Assembly: GCF_000003605.2 (NCBI RefSeq)
Contig: NW_003135342.1
Coordinates: 181,160-208,230 of the forward strand
Reading direction: 5' to 3'
Length of the DNA: 27,071 nt
Source of the DNA: Saccoglossus kowalevskii
Lineage: Eukaryota > Hemichordata > Enteropneusta > Harrimaniidae
The notes under the pieces: generated by a model
Databases searched by the model: none
What the model saw: only the letters and a program-made list of their open reading frames with translations
What the model was told of the DNA's origin: nothing
Program-made: the position numbers and the translations under genes
Shown here: in pieces, positions 20,736 to 27,071 of the stretch
Numbering within the stretch: position 1 is the first letter of the stretch
How the letters are laid out: each line of letters opens with the position of its first letter

Positions 20736-22190
20736 TTGTCATTTTTGATTTATGGACTGAGTAAACATGTGTAAACAAACATACTTGTATTTTGATAGGT
20801 CTCATTTAGAACCTATTACAGAATATGAGGTCAGTAGTAAAAGATTATTACAAACAAACTAATTGGCAAGTCGTGGGTCACCGACAGAATTGTCTGGGCA
20901 AGTATTTCAAATTTTATAAAAATATCTGTAATTTCGGGAATAATTTTGAATAAGTCAGACATAATCTGACTTTGTCGTCTCATCTATGTCAAAGTTCGGT
21001 GTAGTTCGTTGACGTGATGAACATCAACAATGTCGGTGGAAGTGCGAGTCGTTTCTGTAAATGTCGTCTACTTGTGGGGTTCCGTTAAAAGATAAAGACC
21101 TGATTGACAGAAAAAAAATTCTCTTTTGTCAGCTTTTTCATTCCTAAATAGCCTACTTGTTTGCTTTCTTTTGGAATTGACTTATTTTATTTCGATCAAA
21201 GAATACCCCAAACACCCAAATTTAAAGTAGCGCTAGTCTTTCCTTTGCACTTGAACTATGAGCAAATACTCCCATGTGGGGAAATAAAAGCCCGCTGAGT
21301 AACTACCGTGGCATCTGCATAACTTTATATAAAGAATTCCAAGCACTTCAACTTCAAGCATTTAAGTTTTGGGCTGGTAACCGACATATTTGAGAAATCC
21401 TTCTGTGTGGCTGTGCAAACGTTGTAAAAAGTAGAAAATTCTTATTCTCGTCTTAGCCCACACACTAATTCGCGACATTTTTCGATCGTCTAACGAGAAC
21501 AGGATTTTTTTTTTTTTTTAACTTTCTTTAATGTTTACATTTCATATGATTAAAAAGAACAAACAAATCAAATAAAGAATTCCATCGTAGATTTCGTTGA
21601 TAGTACGCTGAGAATTTTAAAATAACAAAATAAAATTTAACAGTACACTGAGACACATCAAGTTTTGACCACACATACAATTACTTTTTAATACCCCCCC
21701 CCCAAAAAAAAACAAACTAAAAACTAAGAGTCTGTTCACTTACCTCAATTGAAATGGGAATGCTTTGTGTTGCTTTTGTTACTCTCAGATTGAGACTAAA
21801 AACAGCAGACACAATTCTAAGTTGTAAAAAGTCTTGCTAGAATCATTGTTCGAAAACTTAAAAGTTAGCGACCTCTTGACATGTGCAGACGTTGTGAAAA
21901 GATTGTTATTCAAAAGATTGGTAACAGGGCACCAAAATTTTATTTTTGTGACGCAGTTATTTTAGACAATTGCCCGAAATCTATAAGAAAGTTACTAACT
22001 ACAGGGTACAGTACAATTTTTTTTTTTACCAGGTGTTGGTGTCTGAATTTTTTTTTTTACTTGAAAAAGTCTGCTGCTCGTTGAAAAAGACAAAAGACCA
22101 GTTTCTAGTTTCTGTTTAAATTAGCATAAGATCCCATAACATGAACGAAACGCTTCTCATGCATTCACTATGATTTGTCCTTTTCACCAC
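20736..22190. other. Intronic AT-rich DNA
   Basis: No gene is seen. A hairpin AGTCAGA/TCTGACT lies near 20955-20973. A C10-A9 compound run occupies about 21694-21712. Poly-T tracts occur near 21506-21519. The open frame at 21881-22084 has no recognised motif. Confidence 0.45.
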
Positions 22191-22378
22191 CAGTTCCCTC
22201 TTTTCATTACAAATTCACAAAATAGTCCTGTTTATATATGTAATCTGCATTTTTCTTAAGAAGATTGGGACTAAAATAACCAAATTTGTTGAAATTGAAA
22301 ATTCATTCAAATTTTGTCTGTTGGCTTGAAAATTAGGGTTTATTTCTGAAATATTGAAGAATATAAAGTACAACAAAA
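22191..22378 (+). repeat. Dispersed repeat, copy A
   Basis: The copy shares ordered blocks with 25042-25226 in the same orientation: AAATAGTCCTGTTTATA, AGATTGGGAC, CAAATTTTGTCTGTTGGCT, AAAATTAGGGTTTATTT and GAAGAATATA. The copies are diverged between blocks. No terminal repeats or target duplication could be defined, so the class of repeat is unknown. Confidence 0.6.
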
Positions 22379-24252
22379 TTTGGGTGAGAATGTCTGGTGG
22401 TGAAAAAGTTAATCAAAGTACATGTACATGCGTTTTCATACGGGACCATGGCATAAATACTTGTAATCAGTGGATGGCAAATGTGCACACACTCGCACAC
22501 ACTCACATTGCAATGCTTTATCAACTGAATTAACCCCAGAGATGACGAAGGACAAATTGTGAGTCTTTTCAATCGACAGAGATTCCGATGATCTATTCTT
22601 TATCAGAGAGCTTTTAAGAAGAGTTTCTTTGTGTTAGAAATGTTGAGCTCATCATTGCGTGCAGTGAGAAGGAAACTTAGTTTCATTCATTCCATTTGTC
22701 GGAGCAAGTCACCCCGATAATGTGCCTCGGCCTCCTAGTGTACATGGAGACAAATAAACTGAAACTGTTTTTGTGTTCCTCGCTTTTAACTGTTTAAGGT
22801 TTGGGTGCATATGCTTTATTTGGGTTGTTCCTTACAATGACTAACTTTCAGTCAAATGTACCCCAATTGTTTGCCGTGATCAGCTGTCTAGGTTGTATTA
22901 CCTTGAATTTTAATTAACAGTATTTTTCTACTGCATCCAGGATGACAGACAGAGAAAAAAAACTTTGGCAAAATTATCAGAAAAATGTTCATTTGTACAG
23001 TAGATGTATGTATAATGGCTTTGACGTGGTTACTTAAAACAACCGCCATCTTGGAAAATGCATAATCCTCATACTATCAAGTGTTTTAATCCTTAAATCT
23101 CTTTCCTGGACTCTGTTTCTCGTTTCTAGTAATTAATTGCCATTAATTAGTCTTTATTAGCTTAATTAACCAAGCTAAATATTCTCAAAAAAAGTAAAAC
23201 AAAATGTGGCTTTTTGTTTCGCTATCAACTCGAAGTAAACAAGTTGGACTGTGCATACCAAAAAGAGTACAGTATATTTTGCTCGCGGACATGCTCGTAT
23301 TGATAAGGGAATTTAAGCGTCGGTAAATTGACCTCGCATAATGGTGCGTTACTTTATCTAGACACAACAGGAAAGCGGGTTATCATTTATTCATTTTCAA
23401 CACTGAGTGGCATTGTAATGTAAAAAACAACCTATAACCATACATGTTTATCAGACGGTATGAGGTCTGGTATGAAGCTGTTACTAGAAATGATATTCCG
23501 TAACCATGACAACTTCAACATACAGTCTGATTATTCAATAATGATTCCATATGGTTATGAAATTTTCAAAAATCAGGTATTTGTAATTTATGCAAATTAT
23601 CTTATAAAACCGATTTTAATTAAAATAAAGTTTGGTGAATGTTGGTGAAATTTTATTAATTTTTATACATACATTAGATGTACCAAATTATTGTTATCTG
23701 ATTGGTGGATAGCCTGACAAGGTCATGTGATTGCATCATCTGTGGTTCTCCAAACCCAACACACGCCTGACAGAACGATTAAGTTTTTCACTTTCCTCAA
23801 CGATTTTTTGGCAGTACCAATCAAATTGCAGGAATGTTAGATAGTGACAGCCATCAAAGAGTAACCATTCACGGCAGAATTTATTTCTGCCCAATGTTTA
23901 TCATCTTGTGGAAACAATGCAAACACGTCTTTGATTGACGGTGTTACCATGACCACCAAAATGAATATTCATTTAAACTCATTGCAAGAAGGCGTGAACT
24001 TCGCGAATTCACAGTATTGATACATACACTATTCTATCAGACGTTAGCGTGGTCTGATGCAGTTAGGCCAGCTAAGGCACCTCAAATACATGTAGAAATG
24101 CAGTGCAACTTTAAAGGCACATGTGCAGTTAGTTCAACTTGTATCTCCAAATAAGGGAATCATTACCATATATGGTCAGTCCTGGAGAACTGAACAGCAC
24201 AGGGTCCTCACTGATTGGATGATTATGCAAATTTACAATTAATTGTTTCTCG
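22379..24252. other. 3' part of intron 1, no gene recognised
   Basis: The stretch has CATG-rich strings (TACATGTACATG near 22421) and an isolated AATAAA near 22753. The POU-type octamer ATGCAAAT occurs twice, at 23590-23597 and at 24225-24232, the second only 28 bases upstream of the V exon. No other coding exon is supported. Confidence 0.45.
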
Positions 24253-24260
24253 TTTCTCAG
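24253..24260 (+). promoter_or_regulatory. Splice acceptor of the V exon
   Basis: TTTCTCAG follows a T-rich stretch (AATTGTTTCTCG). It places the exon start at GT-CTG, matching the phase-1 donor of exon 1. The open frame extends upstream of the acceptor without an ATG, so translation of this exon requires splicing. Confidence 0.75.
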
Positions 24261-24656
24261 GTCTGCCACAGGGGATACCAATTAAAATAAAAGTGGACGG
24301 CGACAAAAATGCTTCGGTTGGTGAAGATCAAGTTAAACTCTTCTGTGAATATACCCTACCAATTTTGGAAGCAGAGATTCAGTCGTCCTACGTTGAGTGG
24401 GAAAAATGCGATAACTCAAATATGGATGAAGGATACATCATAGCGGTGATCGTCAATGGACAGGTAGATGTGTTCAAACCAGATAAATACAAAATCACGG
24501 AAACGTTGCATCTAAACCAACCCTCGTTATTGATTTCTAACGTTGATCTCTCGGACGAAGCCACGTATTGGTGTAAAGTGAACTTTATTTTAAACACAGC
24601 GGATGGGTCGCCACAGCTTGACCAGGATACGCAAAGTACCGTGCTGACAGTGCAGA
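24261..24656 (+). CDS. Exon 2: immunoglobulin V-type domain
   Basis: This 396-base, phase 1-1 exon encodes residues 16-147 of the spliced protein as a single V-type Ig domain. Visible landmarks are the B-strand cysteine Cys44 (VKLFCEY), the core tryptophan Trp62 (VEWEK), the long C'-C'' region with KYKIT (residues 91-95) where V domains have R-F-S, LLISNVDLSDEATYWC with Asp114, Tyr118 and the F-strand cysteine Cys120, and a G strand STVLTV (residues 141-146). The 76-residue spacing between the two cysteines fits V-set rather than C-set domains. Asn32-Ala-Ser is a possible N-glycosylation site. Cys65 is an extra cysteine just after the core Trp. The G strand lacks the FGxG motif of rearranging antigen receptors, so this is a non-rearranging V domain. 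The exon ends CAGA|GTGAGT, so more exons follow outside the window. The specific protein cannot be named; ligand or immune role is inference. Confidence 0.88.
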
Positions 24657-25041
24657 GTGAGTATATCTCTTTATTTATCCAACCAAAATGTTTGGCAGTT
24701 GTATGTAATGAGCTTATTGCGTGCAGAAATTGTTTTTTCATGGTTAGTGATTTGTGAAAAATTTGTAACTTTTATTGATAATTTGATATTGCCTGTTGTA
24801 ATGTAGCTGTTGTCAAATAGATTGTTTTTGCATAAATTGTGTTACTTAATGTCTGTTTTATTCTCCTTGTGAAACATGTAATGATGATTCAGGAAGTCAT
24901 TGTACAAAAAAAAAAATTGACATTTAATTTAGCTATTTTCAGTGAAGTAATATAGTTTTCCGTTTATACAAATTTTAAATTCTCTCCCATAATGCATTGC
25001 ACATATGTGAAGTAACATGCTCAGATGTAAAAAAATTCGAA
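24657..25041. other. Start of the next intron
   Basis: The sequence begins with the GTGAGT donor. It has a palindrome-centred motif, CCCATAATGCATTGC, at 24986-25000, like the binding element of ZNF143/THAP11-type factors. No exon is visible. The frame that continues past the donor to 24757 is read-through of intron, and the minus-strand frame at 24741-24388 is the shadow of the V exon. Confidence 0.5.
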
Positions 25042-25226
25042 CCAGTTTCTTCTTTTCAACATAACTTCTCAAAATAGTCCTGTTTATAGTTTGCACGTTC
25101 CTTCAGCAGATTGGGACAAAAGTAGCCAAGTTTTTTGAGTAAAAACTGAAAAATGACTCAAATTTTGTCTGTTGGCTCCAAAATTAGGGTTTATTTCCAG
25201 CAATTTCGAAGAATATAACAAAAAAA
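25042..25226 (+). repeat. Dispersed repeat, copy B
   Basis: This is the partner of 22191-22378, in the same orientation and 2.85 kb downstream, with the same order of conserved blocks (TAGTCCTGTTTATA, CAAATTTTGTCTGTTGGCT, AAAATTAGGGTTTATTT, GAAGAATATA). The two copies bracket the V exon. Confidence 0.6.
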
Positions 25227-26450
25227 GTGCAGAAAAAAAGGTTAAAGACATTTAAAGTATAATTTAAGTGTGCTTCTAATAAAGCTAACCTGAATAGATT
25301 TTGTACATGTACGATATATTAACACAAAGTGTCACTACCTTGTCTTGTCTTCCATTTATATTCGAATATATTACGACAAGATTTCGACCACACCTTAGAA
25401 AAACAATAAATCTAATCTGCAGTGAATTCAAGAACACGGGTCGGCCATTCCGTGTGCATACCCCGTCTGCAATAGTTAACACCCTGAAAATTCATTACTT
25501 GTGAATATTCTTGCAAAAAAAAACAACATGATTACGCTGTGTGGACATTCTTACTAGTCTATGACAACAAAACACACAATGTGGCCATACAGAAGATAAT
25601 GGACTAGCCACCGTAAATTCACAACTTAATTTAAAATAAGTAATTGTTGAAAAAAAACTTAAGGGATAAAAAGGTCATGGGGGTGACTCACAAATCTTTT
25701 TGTCGATGAAAAGTTTTTTGGATTAGGAGGCTGATTATTAAAAAGGATTTGAGTTCCACTGGCGGGATGGTACGTTTGTTGACTGGCCGGTCATTTGATG
25801 GAGCTAGTTTTCTTCCGTGAGCATTCGCTTATAGCCACAGGCATACCGATTGTAAAGCGTTTTATGACAAGGGGTGTCCCCATCCCTGGCAGACGTTTTT
25901 TTACAGGTCATTGGTTTTTTTTTTTTCACGGGATAATAAAACCTATTCTTCGTTGACCTTGATTTTGTGTTTTCAACTATAAAGACCCCACAATTTGATA
26001 TATATATGTCGTCTTTGTCATATTGCAGTATTTTGCAAGGAATTTTTTTATTATCTTCGCATCTGTTGTCTGTGTTAATCAAATACAATATTATTAGCTG
26101 CTTTTTCAAAAACATGACTACAAAATGTGAATGTACTATTCTAGATCAACGCTCAGGAATTCAGTTAGACATCGATGTTCTTTTTGTGACATTTGCTACG
26201 AGTAAACAAATATGTTTATGGTAGTCACATGACCTATCACATGACTTGATGGTGAATATATAAATAAGTATTATTACAATTGACATTTAAAATGTGGTAT
26301 GTCTCCATCAATGCCTTGTGGTCGACCACAGTATACCATTTCCCGTTCTCTGTGAGATTCCGCGTTATGCATGAAATCGAACGTAAAAACAGGACAAACA
26401 AAGGTCATAGCGTCGTAGTGGCATCAAACGTCGCGTGGGATTCAACAAAC
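25227..26450. other. Downstream intron, no exon recognised
   Basis: AT-rich sequence with poly-T near 25915-25926. I searched the open frames (for example 25301-25504, 25967-26224 and 26280-26525, and minus-strand 26115-25804) for a second Ig domain, a membrane span or other motif and found none that is convincing. Confidence 0.45.
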
Positions 26451-26454
26451 ACGA

Positions 26455-26605
26455 AAGTATTTTGGGAGATATTTCCATGCTTAATAATGTGCTGTACACA
26501 TTTGATGATGGTCAATTTCGATTAAGTAAGGGTATTCGGAAGTATTTGGGGGGCATTTCCATGCTAAACGATATGCTGTACACATTTGATGATAGACAAT
26601 TTCGA
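26455..26605 (+). repeat. Two-unit tandem repeat, in frame, 28 codons per unit
   Basis: Unit 1 (26455-26521) and unit 2 (26540-26605) are about 85% identical by eye and offset by 84-85 bases. The plus-strand frame at 26435-26680 reads both, as ISMLNNVLYTFDDGQFR and ISMLNDMLYTFDDRQFR; the methionine-to-methionine distance is 84 bases, exactly 28 codons. A more diverged third start (NIPMSK) follows. It may be a minisatellite or a fragment of a repeat-containing exon. No splice sites or homology were established, so I do not call it a CDS. Confidence 0.5.
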
Positions 26606-27071
26606 CGGGGCAATATTCCGATGTCAAAGATCAGACTTTCGATGTGGGCTACGAAATTCACGTTCAAACAAATCGTTTGATTTTGCGGCAGAATTTCAGC
26701 TCACGTTTTTCATGCAACTCATGAGACCTCGCAGTTGAACGTAAAATCACCTATTCCTATCTTTTAACCATAATGCATCGCTATAGACCATTTCTCGACT
26801 AGAGTTAGAATTAGTGAAATTCATAATTGAAAAAATAACTTGTTGAGGGAAAATCTTTATTCACTGCGTTTACTAATGACAGACCTTATAATGCATTGGT
26901 GCACAATACTGTAATGGGAACATAGAATTGTAACCAGAATCCATTGCAACTACCCATGATGCATTGCAATTTGATTAACACTGAAGCTACTTAACAACAA
27001 TATAATCGTATAGGGGGAAAATAACTTCAGCAAATTTTTTTTTTTTTGACTCCCGTGTGCGAAGCACAAAA
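26606..27071. other. Right end of window, no gene recognised
   Basis: AT-rich sequence with two more copies of the CCATAATGCAT-type motif (26767-26781 and 26953-26967) and a related string at about 26888, then a poly-T run near 27039. No exon was found before the edge. Confidence 0.45.

Larger units (their letters stand above)
6674..24260 (+). other. Intron 1 of the V-domain gene, about 17.6 kb
   Basis: The intron starts at GTAAGT (6674) and ends at a pyrimidine-rich acceptor TTTCTCAG (24253-24260). No other exon is recognised in it with confidence; the reading frames here are short, hydrophobic and typical of AT-rich DNA. Its first ~1.6 kb (to about 8250) keep the CpG-rich character of the promoter. 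The rest is AT-rich with few CpGs outside transposons. Recognisable contents are listed separately: four TA-flanked inverted-repeat elements, one nested TTAA-flanked element, a tandem duplication, two SINE-like fragments, one copy of a dispersed repeat and several simple repeats. Annotating it as one intron is an inference from the matching splice phases and the absence of other coding exons. Confidence 0.65.

Noticed and set aside
22740-22775. AATAAA near 22753 as a gene 3' end
   Set aside because: No coding exon precedes it on the plus strand, and the hexamer is common in AT-rich DNA.
24388-24741. 117-codon open frame on the minus strand
   Set aside because: It lies antisense to the V exon, and its sequence is the expected complement of a real coding exon. 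It has no motif of its own.
24657-24757. Open frame continuing past the V domain to a stop at 24757
   Set aside because: A strong donor (GTGAGT) at 24657 and the symmetrical phase make splicing far more likely; the read-through tail has no feature.

Overview
This window looks like animal nuclear DNA, most likely from a marine invertebrate (echinoderm, hemichordate, cephalochordate and mollusc are all possible; I cannot choose). The reasons are the AT-rich, gene-poor sequence, GT-AG spliced exons separated by very long non-coding DNA, many homopolymer runs, several small non-autonomous DNA transposons, and CpG dinucleotides concentrated around the putative promoters. No bacterial-style operon, rRNA, CRISPR array or confident tRNA is visible, and nearly all open frames longer than 60 codons are chance frames in AT-rich DNA.

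The best-supported gene is on the + strand and encodes a secreted or membrane protein with an immunoglobulin V-type domain. Its leader exon (6628-6673) encodes a short signal peptide and ends in phase 1 at a GTAAGT donor. The next recognised exon (24261-24656) is a symmetrical phase 1-1 exon encoding one complete V-type domain with both core cysteines, the core tryptophan and a D-x-A-x-Y-x-C motif. The reading frame is preserved exactly across this 17.6-kb intron. The gene continues beyond the right edge, because the V exon ends in a GTGAGT donor and I find no convincing further exon in the remaining 2.4 kb.

At the far left edge, the minus strand carries what looks like the start of a second gene reading out of the window (MAAKLGQVQR..., good start context, CpG-rich 5' flank, in-frame upstream stop, and a 37-codon upstream ORF ending 4 bases before its start). 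About 6.5 kb of mostly non-coding DNA separates the two gene starts. CpG density is visibly raised from about 4.7 to 8.3 kb, around the leader exon.

The long intron has been colonised by small TA-flanked inverted-repeat elements (9043-9250, 15570-15750, 20072-20279, 20421-20733). The last is interrupted by a younger TTAA-flanked element (20531-20663). A tandem duplication (18.5-18.75 kb), two SINE-like fragments and a dispersed repeat whose two copies flank the V exon (22.2 and 25.0 kb) make up the rest of the recognisable structure. Near the right edge there is an in-frame two-unit tandem repeat of 28 codons, and three copies of a CCCATAATGCATTGC-like motif.
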